Positions 27,601 to 36,383 of a DNA stretch of 64,000 bases are shown here, in pieces. Location of the stretch: the NCBI RefSeq assembly GCF_016774335.1, contig NZ_JAETWA010000011.1, positions 1 through 64,000 on the forward strand. Direction: 5' to 3'. This stretch comes from Luteimonas saliphila. Lineage in GTDB: Bacteria > Pseudomonadota > Gammaproteobacteria > Xanthomonadales > Xanthomonadaceae. Each line of letters opens with the position of its first letter. Position 1 is the first letter of the stretch. A program made the translations under genes and the position numbers. The notes beneath the pieces were generated by a model. The model was not told the DNA's origin. It saw only the letters and a program-made list of their open reading frames with translations, and made no database searches.

Positions 27601-28252
27601 CCGGGCCCGGGTGCAGGTCCTGGGCGCGGCGCTCACCGCCTTCAGCCAGGGCGTGGCCTACTTCCATGCCGGCATCGACACCCTGCGCAGCAAGTCGCTG
27701 GACCGCAACAGCTACGACAGCGGAGACTGGTTCAACGCGCTCGACTGGACCTATCGCAGAAACAACTTCGGCGTCGGCCTGCCGATGCAGTCCGACAACG
27801 GCGGCAACTGGCCGGTGATGGCGCCGCTGCTGGCTGATCCGTCGATCGCGCCGATGCCGGCCGACATCGCATGGACGCGCGACGCGTTCCGCGACCTGCT
27901 GCGCATCCGGTCCAGTTCCACACTGCTGCGCATGCGTACCGCCGGCGACATCGAACAGCGCCTGCGCTTCCACAACACCGGCAGCGCGCAGGAACCGACG
28001 GTGCTGGTGGCGCACCTGGACGGGCGCGGCTATCCCGGCGCCAACTTCCGCGAGCTGGTCTACCTGATCAACGCCGACAAGCGCGCGCACGCGCTGCCGA
28101 TCGCCGCCGAGGCGGGCAAGGGCTACAGGCTGCATCCCGTGCACCGCGCACGCGATGCCGCCGACCGTCGCGCCGCGGCCGCGCGCTACGACCGGGAAAG
28201 CGGCACCTTCCACGTGCCCGCCCGCACCGCGGTTGTGTTCGTGGTGCCCTGA
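24629..28252 (+). CDS. pulA: Pullulanase-type alpha-1,6-glucosidase (GH13), lipoprotein
   Basis: A 1207-aa debranching enzyme that cleaves alpha-1,6 links in pullulan, starch or glycogen. It has a signal sequence with lipobox VVGC (about residue 29) and two CBM41-like starch-binding modules (about 80-190 and 190-300; each with the YGDWGLHVW or YPHWGLHLW signature). A CBM48-like module (about 470-560) precedes the catalytic barrel. GH13 residues visible: MDVVYNHT, nucleophile Asp809 in SFRFDLMG, acid/base Glu839 in GEGWNFGE, and Asp971 in VDNHDN. The size fits surface or secreted pullulanases. ATG 24629 is preferred; ATG 24611 is an alternative. No other starch-use genes are in the window. Confidence 0.93.
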   Translation: MRNPFPACLRTLRVALPLAFALCVVGCDEPLASAGVPASTTTATPAAPPNPASAADDGEAATICEAPHATVLAPVPVGGDGGAATDVRVRYHRPDGTYGDWGLHVWQVDADGRYLADYPGVNWDAPLPRSGVDDYGAYFDIEAAAFTHPSAVGFGFIVHPPGQVGDPGVDRTWRFVEGRELWLRSGDATVYTRNPLAGSADIDTVRVHYRRYDSTYPHWGLHLWDGSGIDVSRLPGLALGDWNDPVPLSAMPNYAVSDDGSEVAFDLPVLNPQGDAARSHVDLVLHGLPSNPDGGVDNKDGWTSDIRIVFSALSIADRSGHVWLVQQEPRVFTLPPDIARASTTDARAYWLSERLLRWPRTDTSGRFRLYHSATGQVVARKGVAVAGADGALSLQVAQHEVPADVAERFRWVGAGAVLEVPADQLDSLPELMRRQLVLVQEDEDGRVLGATTTQLPGYLDARYTAADGLDDLGVTLDRGQAHFRLWAPTAQRVWLCGERGRGDAPLLEPMQFDPATGSWSVATRALRAGDHYRYVVEVFVRGVGLVRNLVTDPYSISLDADSQRSYIGDLSSPALMPPGWARDRTPDVVRAQEDMSIYELHVRDFSVNDASVRAPLRGKYLAFAQYNSDGMRHLRALAQAGLTDVHLLPAYDFSSVPEVGCTTPDVPDAARDSDAQQAAVAATRGSDCFNWGYDPWHFNAPEGSYASDAHDGAARVREFRAMVMALHGAGLRVGMDVVYNHTSASGQDAKSVLDRIVPGYYHRLDAQGGIERSTCCENTATEHLMMGKLMIDSVKLWATQYHVDSFRFDLMGHQPRAVMVRLQDEVNAAAGRPVQLIGEGWNFGEVANGARFVQASQLSLNGTGIGTFSDRARDHARGGSGFDNGIDLIRSQGWLNGLYYDDNGSGGGHTHNALMWSADIIRVGLAGSIRSYPLTTHWDATLPLERIDYNGQPAGYVVDPQEVVNYVDNHDNPTLFDANVYKLPRTTSREDRARVQVLGAALTAFSQGVAYFHAGIDTLRSKSLDRNSYDSGDWFNALDWTYRRNNFGVGLPMQSDNGGNWPVMAPLLADPSIAPMPADIAWTRDAFRDLLRIRSSSTLLRMRTAGDIEQRLRFHNTGSAQEPTVLVAHLDGRGYPGANFRELVYLINADKRAHALPIAAEAGKGYRLHPVHRARDAADRRAAAARYDRESGTFHVPARTAVVFVVP

Positions 28253-28334
28253 GCCGGGGGCATCGCCGCCGTGCCCGTTCTCGCGCTAGGATGCGCGCGG
28301 GGATGCCGCGCGGGGGCGCGGCGGGGGAAAGGAC

Positions 28335-30305
28335 ATGCAGACACGGATGTGGGCGTTCGCGCGGCGGCTCGCGGTGGCCCTCCTGGCCGTTGCGGTGGCA
28401 TCGCCGGCTTCGGCGCAGGCGCAGATCGACTTGACGCCGTACGTCAGGCGCGACCATTACGAGACCATCAAGATCTCGCCCGATGGCAAGCACCTGGCGG
28501 CGACGGTGCCGCTGGAGGACCGGACGGTCCTGGTCGTGCTCGACCGCGCCGACAAGAAGGTCGTCGCCGGCGGCATGGGCGTCGCGAACTCGGCGGTGTG
28601 GGACTTCTGGTGGGTCGACGAGACCCGCATCGTCATTTCCATGGCGCAGAGCTTCGGCAGCAAGGATCCGCTGTACGCCACGGGCGAACTCCACGCGCTC
28701 GAACTCGACGGGAGCCGGGTGAAGCGACTGTTCGGCCGCAAGGACGATGTCGGCCTGGTGCAGCGCTACGGGGCGGGCGATGCGGTGGAACTGGCGACGG
28801 TCATCGATCCCCTGCCCGAGGAGCCGGGCGCGGTGATGATCGCGACCTGGATCCCGGGTGCGACCCCGAAGACCCAGGTGGAAACGCTCAACCTGCGCAG
28901 CGGCCGCCGCAACGTGGTCGTCTCCGCGCCGGTGCGTCGCGCCGGCTTCACCCTCGATCCGGCCGGCGCCGTGCGCTTCGCTGATGGCCTGGACGAGCGC
29001 AACTACCGCAAGCTGCATTACCGCGAGGGGGCGGACGCACCCTGGAAGCTGGTCAACGATTCGGCGCAGAGCGGCTTCATCGCCGAGGCGCTCGGCATGG
29101 CGGCCGACGGCATCACCGCCTACGTTCAGGTCAGCCAGGCTCGGGGGCCGGACCAGATCGAGGCCTGGGACATGCGTACGCTTGCGCGCAAGCCGCTGCT
29201 GCGCGATCCGGTGGTCGATCCCGACGCGATCCTCTTCGACGTCGACGGGCGCACGCCGGTCGGCGCGCGCTACATGGACGACGGCATCCGCATGCGCTTC
29301 TTCGACGAGGGGTCGGCCATGGCGCGCCGTTACCGGATGCTGGAAAAGGCCATGCCAGGGTCGGGAGTCGAGATCACCTCGACCACCCGTGATGGCCGGC
29401 TGATGATGGTTCGCGCCTGGAACGACCGCGAGGCGGGCGAGTACCTGCTGTTCGATACCGAGGCCAAGACCGCCAACGGGGTGTTCGCGCGCATGGTCTG
29501 GTTCGCGCCCGGGACGATGGCGCCCACGCGCAAGGTGGAGCTCCAGGCGCGCGATGGCGTGGTGCTGCATGGCTACCTCACGCGCCCGCAGGCCGCGGCG
29601 GATGCGCCGCTGCCGACGGTGGTGATGCCGCACGGGGGGCCGTACGGCATCCACGATGCCTGGGACTTCGACCTCGACACGCAACTGCTCGCCGCCGCGG
29701 GGTATGCGGTGCTGCGGATCAACTACCGGGGTTCCGGCAATTACGGACGCGCCTACCGGGCGCTCGGCGCGCAGGAATGGGGCGGGACGATGCAGGACGA
29801 CCTCACCGACGCCACCCGCTGGGCGATCGGGGAGAAGGTCGCCGACCCGGCGCGCATCTGCATCGTCGGGGCGAGCTACGGTGGCTACGCGGCGCTGATG
29901 GGCGCGGCGAAGGAACCCGATCTCTATCGTTGTGCGGTCGGCTACGTGGGCGTCTACGACCTGCCGGCGCTGCATGCCGACCGCGCGCGCTCGGCCGCCT
30001 GGATGCGGCATTGGGCCAACGACTGGATGGGCGAACGCGACACCCTGGCCGCACGCTCGCCCGTGAACCTGGCGGACCGGATCAGGGTGCCGGTGTTCCT
30101 CGCCGCCGGCGGCGCCGACGACATCGCGCCGATCGTGCACAGCAAGCGCATGCAGCGCGCGCTCGAGGCGGCCGACGTGCCGGTGCAGACCCTCTACATC
30201 GACAGCGAAGGCCACGGCTTCCGCAAGGAGGAACACAGGCGCCGCTACTACACGCAGCTGCTCGCGTTCCTCTCCGAGCACCTCGGGGGCGCCACCGGTC
30301 ATTGA
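28335..30305 (+). CDS. S9-family prolyl oligopeptidase-like serine peptidase, exported
   Basis: A 656-aa exported peptidase with a signal peptide ending ASAQAQ (about residue 29). A beta-propeller region covers about 40-390, and a C-terminal alpha/beta-hydrolase domain from about 410. The triad is Ser514 in GASYGGYA, Asp595 in GGADDI and His627 in EGHGF. It belongs to the acylaminoacyl/dipeptidyl peptidase branch of S9 that is abundant in this bacterial family. It probably degrades peptides in the periplasm for nutrition. Confidence 0.92.
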   Translation: MQTRMWAFARRLAVALLAVAVASPASAQAQIDLTPYVRRDHYETIKISPDGKHLAATVPLEDRTVLVVLDRADKKVVAGGMGVANSAVWDFWWVDETRIVISMAQSFGSKDPLYATGELHALELDGSRVKRLFGRKDDVGLVQRYGAGDAVELATVIDPLPEEPGAVMIATWIPGATPKTQVETLNLRSGRRNVVVSAPVRRAGFTLDPAGAVRFADGLDERNYRKLHYREGADAPWKLVNDSAQSGFIAEALGMAADGITAYVQVSQARGPDQIEAWDMRTLARKPLLRDPVVDPDAILFDVDGRTPVGARYMDDGIRMRFFDEGSAMARRYRMLEKAMPGSGVEITSTTRDGRLMMVRAWNDREAGEYLLFDTEAKTANGVFARMVWFAPGTMAPTRKVELQARDGVVLHGYLTRPQAAADAPLPTVVMPHGGPYGIHDAWDFDLDTQLLAAAGYAVLRINYRGSGNYGRAYRALGAQEWGGTMQDDLTDATRWAIGEKVADPARICIVGASYGGYAALMGAAKEPDLYRCAVGYVGVYDLPALHADRARSAAWMRHWANDWMGERDTLAARSPVNLADRIRVPVFLAAGGADDIAPIVHSKRMQRALEAADVPVQTLYIDSEGHGFRKEEHRRRYYTQLLAFLSEHLGGATGH

Positions 30306-30382
30306 GTTCTGCGTCCGTGACGCAGGTTGCGGACAGCGCGTCGCGTGACGCTACACTGCCGCGTTTCCGGGGAGAGGTGGGG

Positions 30383-31510
30383 ATGCCCGATCTGGGTTCG
30401 CGGGCGGCAGGGGACGACGATGCGGCCGCGTCTGGTCCAGGCCTGTCCACGGCTGACCTTCGTTTGTCGGAAGTGCTGGCGCATATTTCGCGCGAGGCGC
30501 TGCAGGCCGAGGGACTGGACGATGTGCTGCAGCGGATCGTCGACTGCGTGGCGCGCCGGCTGCCGGTGCCGATCGCCAGCATCGTCCTGCTCGACGACGG
30601 CGGCAGCCGCTTCATCAAGGAAGTCTGGGCCGGCGACCTCCCCTTCGCGGCATTCGACGTGGCGATCTGGGATGTGTCGATGGGCGTCGCGGGGCGCTGC
30701 GCGCGCACCGGAAAGGCGCAGCTGATCGCCGACGTGGCCGTGGATCCGGACTACGTGATGGGCAACCCCGCGGTCCGCTCGGAGTACGTGGTGCCGATCC
30801 GGCACCGCGGCCGCCTCCACGGCGTGCTCAACATCGAGAGCACGGACGAGGAATTCTTCACCGCCGAGACGTGCGCGGTGTTCGATGCGATCGCGCACCA
30901 GGTCGCCGGTGCGATCCACCTCGCGCGGGTGGTCGCCGAGCTGGAGGCGGCCAACCGCAAGCTGCGCGAGTTGTCGACGGTCGACGGGCTCACCGGACTG
31001 GCCAATCGCCGCAGTTTCGACGAGCGGCTGGCCGAGGAGTGCGCGCACCAGTCCGGGCGCGACGCTCCGCTGGCGTTGCTGCTGGTCGACGCGGATTGTT
31101 TCAAGCAGCTCAACGACGCGCTCGGGCACCTGCACGGCGACGAATGCCTGCGCCGGCTGGCGCTGATCTGCAGCGAGTTCGCCGGCAGCGAGGCCGATCT
31201 GGCCGCGCGCTACGGTGGGGACGAACTGGCGTTGCTGCTGCCCGGGTGCGACGAGACCGGGGCGCTGGCGATCGCCGAACGGCTGCGCCAGCGGGTGGAG
31301 GATGCGGCGATGGCGCATCCGGTGTCCGTGGTCGCGCCGTGGATGACCGTCAGCATCGGCGTGTTCGTCGCGCCAGCCGGGCAGGCGCGCTCGCCGACGC
31401 GGATGCTGTCGGCCGCGGATCGCGCGCTGTACGCCGCCAAGCTGCAGGGTCGCAATCGCGTCGCCGGCTGGGACCGTTCGCGCAGCGAGCTCGAGGGCGC
31501 GGGCGCCTGA
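30383..31510 (+). CDS. GAF-GGDEF diguanylate cyclase, without inhibitory site
   Basis: A 375-aa cytoplasmic signalling protein. A GAF sensor domain spans about 25-195. The GGDEF domain follows from about 205, beginning with the usual DGLTGLANRR. The signature reads RYGGDEL, with Leu in place of Phe. The product-inhibition motif RxxD normally just before it is SEAD here, so the I-site Arg is absent. It should make cyclic di-GMP from GTP if the Leu variant is tolerated. Start at ATG 30383 after GGGGAGAGG. A cyclic di-GMP-binding YajQ gene lies at 51747, but no direct link is shown. Confidence 0.88.
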   Translation: MPDLGSRAAGDDDAAASGPGLSTADLRLSEVLAHISREALQAEGLDDVLQRIVDCVARRLPVPIASIVLLDDGGSRFIKEVWAGDLPFAAFDVAIWDVSMGVAGRCARTGKAQLIADVAVDPDYVMGNPAVRSEYVVPIRHRGRLHGVLNIESTDEEFFTAETCAVFDAIAHQVAGAIHLARVVAELEAANRKLRELSTVDGLTGLANRRSFDERLAEECAHQSGRDAPLALLLVDADCFKQLNDALGHLHGDECLRRLALICSEFAGSEADLAARYGGDELALLLPGCDETGALAIAERLRQRVEDAAMAHPVSVVAPWMTVSIGVFVAPAGQARSPTRMLSAADRALYAAKLQGRNRVAGWDRSRSELEGAGA

Positions 31511-31525
31511 TGCCCGAGCATCCGC

Positions 31526-31921
31526 TCAGGCAGCGGCCGGGCGCGCCGTCGCCCCCACCCGTCGCCGCACCGCATCGATGTCGCGCACCTCGCGCACCTC
31601 GATACAGCCGGTGTCGGTCCAGGGCAGCTGCTCGGCCAGGCGCAGCGCCTCCTCCAGGCTGTCGGCCTCGATCAGGTTGAAGCCCGCCAGCATTTCCTTG
31701 GTCTCGGCGAAGGGACCGTCGACCACGCTCACCTTGCCGCCGCGGCGACGGACGGACTTCGCCGTCTTCGCCGGCTCCAGCTGCTGGAAACCGAGCAGGG
31801 TGCCGCGTTCGGCGAGTTCATCGGCGCTTTCCAGGCAGTGGCGCATGCGCCGGTCGTACTCGCCTTCGGGCAGCGCCTCGAGCAGCGTGTCGTCTGTATA
31901 GACCAGCAGCAGGTATTGCAT
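31526..31921 (-). CDS. YciI/DGPF-domain protein
   Basis: A 131-aa protein with the YCII-type fold. It starts MQYLLLVYTDD and contains the diagnostic VVDGPFAETKEMLAGF motif, then a ferredoxin-like alpha/beta C-terminal part. DGPF proteins usually stand beside ECF sigma factor genes of the SigJ/ECF41 kind; none is adjacent here. msrB lies 35 bases upstream on the same strand, so the two may form a transcript. Confidence 0.87.
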   Translation of the reverse strand: MQYLLLVYTDDTLLEALPEGEYDRRMRHCLESADELAERGTLLGFQQLEPAKTAKSVRRRGGKVSVVDGPFAETKEMLAGFNLIEADSLEEALRLAEQLPWTDTGCIEVREVRDIDAVRRRVGATARPAAA

Positions 31922-31956
31922 CGCGAAATTCCTTGTCCTGGGGTGGTGGAGGCGGC

Positions 31957-32424
31957 TCAGTCGGCCTTGCCGGCCTCGGCGCCGCCGCGGCCGAGTGGAT
32001 CGGGCAGGGGCTCGCCCGCCGGTGTGAAGGCCAGCGAGACGGAGTTCAGGCAGTGGCGCTCGCGGGTCGGCGGCGGTCCGTCGGGGAACACGTGGCCCAG
32101 GTGGCTGCCGCAACGCGCGCAGACTTCCTCGGTGCGGACCATGCCATGGCTGCTGTCGCGCACGTAACGGATGTGTTCGGGCGCGTAGGGCGCGAAGAAG
32201 CTCGGCCAGCCGGTGCCCGAGTCGAACTTGGCGGAGGAGCGGAACAGCGGCAGCCCGCACAGCCGGCAGGTGTAGACGCCCTCGCGCTTGTTGTCGAGGA
32301 ACACGCCGCAGAACGGCGCCTCGGTGCCGTGCGCCAGCAGCACGCGGCGTTCGGCCTCGTCGAGGGTGGACTCGAGGCGGGCGCGCTGGGTGGCGTCGGG
32401 GGGCGTCAGGTCGAAGCCGGGCAT
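31957..32424 (-). CDS. msrB: Peptide-methionine (R)-S-oxide reductase
   Basis: A 155-aa cytoplasmic repair enzyme reducing methionine-R-sulfoxide in proteins. Catalytic Cys125 in RHCLNSVSL; zinc cysteines 53/56 (CRLC) and 102/105 (CARC); the GTGWPSF substrate segment at about 70-76. Complete and typical in length. No msrA is present in the window. The DGPF-motif gene follows closely. Confidence 0.95.
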   Translation of the reverse strand: MPGFDLTPPDATQRARLESTLDEAERRVLLAHGTEAPFCGVFLDNKREGVYTCRLCGLPLFRSSAKFDSGTGWPSFFAPYAPEHIRYVRDSSHGMVRTEEVCARCGSHLGHVFPDGPPPTRERHCLNSVSLAFTPAGEPLPDPLGRGGAEAGKAD

Positions 32425-32563
32425 GGCGGATTCCTCGGGCGTTGCGGACGTGCTGGTGCGGAGGCGAGTGTGCCAGCTTCGCGCCGCGGGCGCGTGTCCC
32501 CGCATCGACCGTTCGCGCATCCTGCAGTTCGCAGTGGCCGCGACGCCAGCGCGAGGCGCGGTC

Positions 32564-32812
32564 TCATTCCGTGTCGGGCAGCTTGAACCAGGCCTCGACC
32601 TCGCCCTTGAGCTTGATGGTCAGCGGCTGGCCGCGGCGGTCGAGCGCCTTGCCCGCGGCGACGCGGATCCAGCCCTCGCTCACGCAGTACTCCTCCACGT
32701 CGCGCCGCTCCACGCCCTTGAAGCGGATGCCGATGCCGCGTTCGAGCATCGCCGCGTCGTAGTGGGGACTGCGCGGGTCGTTGGACAGGCGGTCGGGGGG
32801 CGTATCGGTCAT
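32564..32812 (-). CDS. DUF3297 family small protein
   Basis: An 82-aa soluble protein with the pattern SNDPRSPHYDAAMLERGIG and KLKGEVEAWF that I recognise from DUF3297, a family nearly always named as a short hypothetical or glutathione peroxidase-associated protein in proteobacteria. No motif suggests an enzyme. It stands alone between msrB and the DUF3037 gene, both on the same strand. Confidence 0.8.
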   Translation of the reverse strand: MTDTPPDRLSNDPRSPHYDAAMLERGIGIRFKGVERRDVEEYCVSEGWIRVAAGKALDRRGQPLTIKLKGEVEAWFKLPDTE

Positions 32813-32854
32813 GGTGGGGCGCTGCGGGAAACCTGGCGCATTGTAGCCGAGCCC

Positions 32855-33253
32855 TCAGCCGCGCCCGGCGACGCGCACCATCCGCTGCAGCAGGTGTTCC
32901 ATCGTGGCGTCGAGATCGGCGCACTTGCCGCCGTGCACCGGCGAGGTCTGCAGGATCGCGCTGCGTTGCGCGGTCAGCCAGTGGAAGCGGGCGCGCGGCG
33001 GCAGCAACCCGATCGGCCCGGCATCGGCGCCGCCGCGGCAGACGGCTTCGATCGCGCCGAGCAGCCGCCGCACCAGCGCCAGGTCGAGCGAGGGGTCGAG
33101 CGCCAGTGCCCGCGCCTCGTCGAGCTCGATGCGCACGTCGAGGTGGCCACGCGCCGCGCACGAGAGCAGGATCCCGACATTGATGAACTCGCCGCGCTCC
33201 ACCCGCGGTACCAGCCGGATCGCCGCGTAGTCGTAGAACTCAACCGCGCGCAT
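32855..33253 (-). CDS. DUF3037 family protein
   Basis: A 132-aa protein starting YDYAAIRLVPRVERGEFIN, the characteristic N-terminus of DUF3037. Its start overlaps the end of the HipA-like kinase gene by 14 bases, so translation is probably coupled. The conserved pairing of DUF3037 with a HipA-like kinase is known across bacteria, but no biochemical role has been established. Whether it is an antitoxin-like partner or a substrate cannot be told. Confidence 0.85.
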   Translation of the reverse strand: MRAVEFYDYAAIRLVPRVERGEFINVGILLSCAARGHLDVRIELDEARALALDPSLDLALVRRLLGAIEAVCRGGADAGPIGLLPPRARFHWLTAQRSAILQTSPVHGGKCADLDATMEHLLQRMVRVAGRG

Positions 33254-34010
33254 CGGCGATTCCTCCGACGAAGGCGTTGCGCTGCTGGACGCGACGCAGC
33301 AGGTAGTCGACATAGGCCCGACGCTGGCCGGCGGCGTCGGCGAACGCATCCGGTCCGTCGAGCCACGCGTCGGGCACCTGCGCGACGATGCCGGCGATCA
33401 GCTGCGGGGTGAGCATCGACGCAAGTTCGGCGTCCACCTGCCCGACGTGGTCGGCCCATCGCAGCAGCACGTGGTCCCGGATCAGCGGGAACGCCGTGTC
33501 GGCACGCGACGGATCCCCGTCCCAGCCGTGGTGGAAGTACAGCGCCGCGCCGTGGTCGATCAGGACCAGACGCCGGTGCCACAGCATCAGGTTGGGGTTG
33601 CGCGCGGTGCGGTCGACGTTGCTGCAGAAGGCATCGAACCAGACGATGCGCGAGGCCAGCACCGGGTCGGGTTCCCATGCCAGCGGATCGAAGTTGGCCG
33701 CGCCCGGCAGGTAGTCGATCGCCAGATTCAGGCCCGCGCTGGCGCGGACCAGCGCCTGGATCTCCGGATCGCCCTCGGTGCGCGCGAGCACCGGATCGAG
33801 CTCGGCGAAGACGATCTCGGGCACGTCGAGTCCGAGCGCGCGGCCGAGTTCGCCGACGATCCACTCCGCCACCAGCGCGCGCGGCCCCTGGCCGGCGCCG
33901 CGGAACTTGACGACGTACATGCCGTCGTCGTCCGCTTCCACCACGGCCGGCATCGAGCCGCCCTCGCGCAGGGGCGTGACGTAGCGGGTGACCTGGACGG
34001 TGCGCGGCAT
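33240..34010 (-). CDS. HipA-like kinase domain protein
   Basis: A 256-aa protein with the HipA-type kinase core: a nucleotide-binding lysine segment YVVKFRGAGQG, an Asp-Asn metal-site region (FDAFCSNVDRTARNPN) and LVLIDHGAALYFHH. It is shorter than HipA (about 440 aa) and lacks the N-terminal HipA_N domain, as in the stand-alone HipA-like group. No HipB-like helix-turn-helix gene is next to it. The partner is the overlapping DUF3037 gene. Protein or small-molecule kinase activity is likely but not demonstrated. Confidence 0.82.
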   Translation of the reverse strand: MPRTVQVTRYVTPLREGGSMPAVVEADDDGMYVVKFRGAGQGPRALVAEWIVGELGRALGLDVPEIVFAELDPVLARTEGDPEIQALVRASAGLNLAIDYLPGAANFDPLAWEPDPVLASRIVWFDAFCSNVDRTARNPNLMLWHRRLVLIDHGAALYFHHGWDGDPSRADTAFPLIRDHVLLRWADHVGQVDAELASMLTPQLIAGIVAQVPDAWLDGPDAFADAAGQRRAYVDYLLRRVQQRNAFVGGIADARG

Positions 34011-34053
34011 GGCCGGAAGGATAGCCGCGTCCGCCGGGCGGTGCGCGCACGGG

Positions 34054-34338
34054 TCAGGGCGCCTCGCCCCGGCCCTGCGCCTTCGCGCGCGCGATCACTG
34101 CGCGCACCAGCGCGCGGTCGCGATGGCGCGAGATCGGCACCGCGCCGAGCGCAAGCGCGTGTTCGCGCAGATCCGTGCTCACGTCGTAGTGCGCGCCGCT
34201 GGTCTTGTCCTGGAAGGCGCGGCGCGGAAGACCCAGCCGTGCGGCGAAGGCATGCAACTCGTCCAGCGTGTCGGCCATCAGGTGCGCCCAGCGCCTGCCG
34301 CGCCAGAGGGTGACCGCATCGTCGACGTAGACCGCCAT
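34054..34338 (-). CDS. DUF4031 family protein
   Basis: A 94-aa soluble protein beginning MAVYVDDAVTLWRGRRWAHL and containing HYDVSTDLREHAL, matching DUF4031. The family is small and uncharacterised. It lies 44 bases upstream of the HipA-like gene in the same direction, so it may share its transcript. Confidence 0.82.
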   Translation of the reverse strand: MAVYVDDAVTLWRGRRWAHLMADTLDELHAFAARLGLPRRAFQDKTSGAHYDVSTDLREHALALGAVPISRHRDRALVRAVIARAKAQGRGEAP

Positions 34339-34460
34339 GGCTGCAGCATAGCAACGCGGCCGCGCCGCGCCGCGCAACCCTGCGTCCCGCGGGCGGCCTT
34401 GCGCCGGCGCGTTGCGATCGGCTGCAATCCGCCTTCCCCCAGACAGGAACGGAACCGTCC

Positions 34461-35501
34461 ATGGAATACCGTTATCTAGGCGCATCGGGTTTCCGGGTGC
34501 CCGCGCTCAGCTTCGGCACCGGCACCTTCGGCGGCAAGGGCGATTTCTTCAGGCATTGGGGCGATACCGATGCCGCCGGCGCGCGCCGCCTGGTCGAGAT
34601 CTGCCTCGACGCCGGCCTGACCATGTTCGACACCGCCGACATCTATTCGAACGGCGCGGCCGAGGAGGTCCTCGGCCAGGCGATCCGCGGCCGTCCGCGC
34701 GACGCGCTGATCCTGTCCACCAAGGCGACCTTCCGCTTCGGCGACGGCGAGAACCAGGTCGGTTCCTCGCGTCACCACCTGATCAATGCGGTCGAGGGCT
34801 CGCTGCGCCGCCTGGGCACCGACTACATCGACCTGTTCCAGCTGCACGGCTTCGATGCGCGTACGCCGGTGGAGGAAACGCTGTCGACGCTCGACACGCT
34901 GGTGCGCGCCGGCAAGATCCGCTACCTCGGCGTGTCGAACTTCTCGGGCTGGCACCTGATGAAGTCGCTGGCGGCGGCCGAGCGCCACGGCTGGACGCGC
35001 TACGTCGCGCACCAGGCGTACTACTCGCTGGTCGGCCGCGACTACGAGTGGGAACTGATGCCGCTGGGACTCGACCAGGGCGTGGGCGCCGTGGTCTGGA
35101 GTCCGCTGGGCTGGGGCCGCCTGACCGGCAGGCTCCGGCGTGGCGCGCCGCTGCCGGAAACGAGCCGGCTACAGTCCAGGGCGGTGTCCGACAGCGGCCC
35201 GCAGGTCGACGACGCGTACCTGTACGACGTGGTCGATGCCCTCGACGCGGTGGCGGCGGAAACCGGCAGGACCGTGCCGCAGGTCGCGCTGAACTGGCTG
35301 CTGCAGCGGCCGACGGTATCCTCGGTCATCATCGGCGCGCGCAACGAGGAGCAGCTCAGGCAGAACCTCGGCGCGGTCGGCTGGACCCTGTCGCCCGGGC
35401 AGGTGGCGAAGCTGGATGCGGCCAGTGCGGTGGCGCGGCCGTATCCCTACTGGCACCAAGTGCCGTTCGCCTATCGCAATCCGCTGCCCGTGCCTGCGTG
35501 A
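34461..35501 (+). CDS. Aldo/keto reductase
   Basis: A 346-aa NADPH-dependent reductase of the AKR superfamily with a (beta/alpha)8 barrel. The catalytic set is visible: Asp in MFDTADIYSNG, Tyr in the same motif, Lys in LSTKATF and His in DLFQLHGFD. The C-terminal cofactor segment SSVIIGARNEEQLRQN is present. It resembles the AKR group reducing simple aldehydes and ketones; the substrate is unknown. It is a stand-alone plus-strand gene facing the DUF3016 gene. Confidence 0.9.
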   Translation: MEYRYLGASGFRVPALSFGTGTFGGKGDFFRHWGDTDAAGARRLVEICLDAGLTMFDTADIYSNGAAEEVLGQAIRGRPRDALILSTKATFRFGDGENQVGSSRHHLINAVEGSLRRLGTDYIDLFQLHGFDARTPVEETLSTLDTLVRAGKIRYLGVSNFSGWHLMKSLAAAERHGWTRYVAHQAYYSLVGRDYEWELMPLGLDQGVGAVVWSPLGWGRLTGRLRRGAPLPETSRLQSRAVSDSGPQVDDAYLYDVVDALDAVAAETGRTVPQVALNWLLQRPTVSSVIIGARNEEQLRQNLGAVGWTLSPGQVAKLDAASAVARPYPYWHQVPFAYRNPLPVPA

Positions 35502-35552
35502 AGCGACCCCTCCGTCGCGCCCGCGCCGCGGCGCAAGGTCGACGACGCGACG

Positions 35553-35577
35553 AAAAAAGCCCCTGCATGCCGGGGCT
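35553..35577 (-). terminator. Rho-independent terminator of the DUF3016 gene
   Basis: Six-base stem AGCCCC/GGGGCT (35558-35563 and 35572-35577) with an 8-base loop. On the minus strand it is followed by six Ts (35558-35553). It lies 40 bases past the DUF3016 stop. There is no T-tract in the plus direction. Confidence 0.8.
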
Positions 35578-35616
35578 ATCGCTTGATCGTTCCCCAGGCG
35601 TCCGGGGAGGCGCGGC

Positions 35617-36183
35617 TCAGTTGCTCGCCACCGACGCCCGACGCACCTCGTCGCGTACCCACGCGTCGATCATGTGCTTCTCGTAATACAGGTGGTCGTT
35701 CCCGATGTTGAGGCCGCCGCCGGTCAGGTAGCCGGTATCGCGCAAGGCGCGGCTGCCTTCGGCAATCAGGCTGCCGTCGGCGGCGTAGTGCCTGAAGTCG
35801 AGCTTCATCGAAGGGGGGTAATGGTCGCGCAGGATGCGCACGTCCTGCATGTGCATGCCATGCCACGGCTCGTAGCGCCCGGCGCGCGCGATGTCGGTGA
35901 TCGTCACCTCGAGGCGCTCGCCCTCGGGCAGGCGCTTCCCGGCGGATTCGCGCAGGTGCTCGGCCAGCTGGTGCACCCAGTTGCCCTGGCTGGCACGCCA
36001 GCGATTGCCGCTGAACTTGAGGTCGGTGAACTCGGCCGGATCGGTCCACTGCACGCTGACCGCGCCGTCGGCGGGCAGGCTGCGGGGGGCGTCGGGATCG
36101 GTGACGTTGCGGGTCCTGGCGCCAGCGGTGGCGGTGGCGAACAGGACGACGAGGATCAGGAGGAGGCGCACGGTGCGGGTCAT
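35617..36183 (-). CDS. DUF3016 family exported protein
   Basis: A 188-aa protein with a signal peptide (about 1-22, ending AGA), then a domain with VQWTDPAEFTDLKFSGNR and LEVTITDIARAGRYEPW typical of DUF3016. This family is described as periplasmic and of unknown function. ATG 36183 begins a clean signal sequence; an alternative at 36201 adds six residues. It has its own terminator. Confidence 0.83.
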   Translation of the reverse strand: MTRTVRLLLILVVLFATATAGARTRNVTDPDAPRSLPADGAVSVQWTDPAEFTDLKFSGNRWRASQGNWVHQLAEHLRESAGKRLPEGERLEVTITDIARAGRYEPWHGMHMQDVRILRDHYPPSMKLDFRHYAADGSLIAEGSRALRDTGYLTGGGLNIGNDHLYYEKHMIDAWVRDEVRRASVASN

Positions 36184-36383
36184 GGCAGGGCTCCGGGGCA
36201 ACAGGCGCAGTCTGCGCCCGCCGAGCTTAACGGTCCAGAAAACCGCGCTGGCGACCGACGCGCGGCGCTTCGCACGCGACCGTTGGCGCCTGAACCGCTT
36301 GCGCGCGGGGCGCCGGCGTTCACGCCCCGCACGCAGCGGGCGACGCCATGATGCGGGCCGATTCCTGCAACGGACGTCCGCGC

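Noticed and set aside
25907..28213. A 768-codon minus-strand frame opposite pullulanase
   Set aside because: Shadow of pulA; no motifs and composition typical of antisense GC-rich frames.
32855..34010. A classical HipBA toxin-antitoxin locus
   Set aside because: No HipB-like helix-turn-helix protein is adjacent and the kinase lacks the HipA N-terminal domain; the partner is DUF3037 instead.
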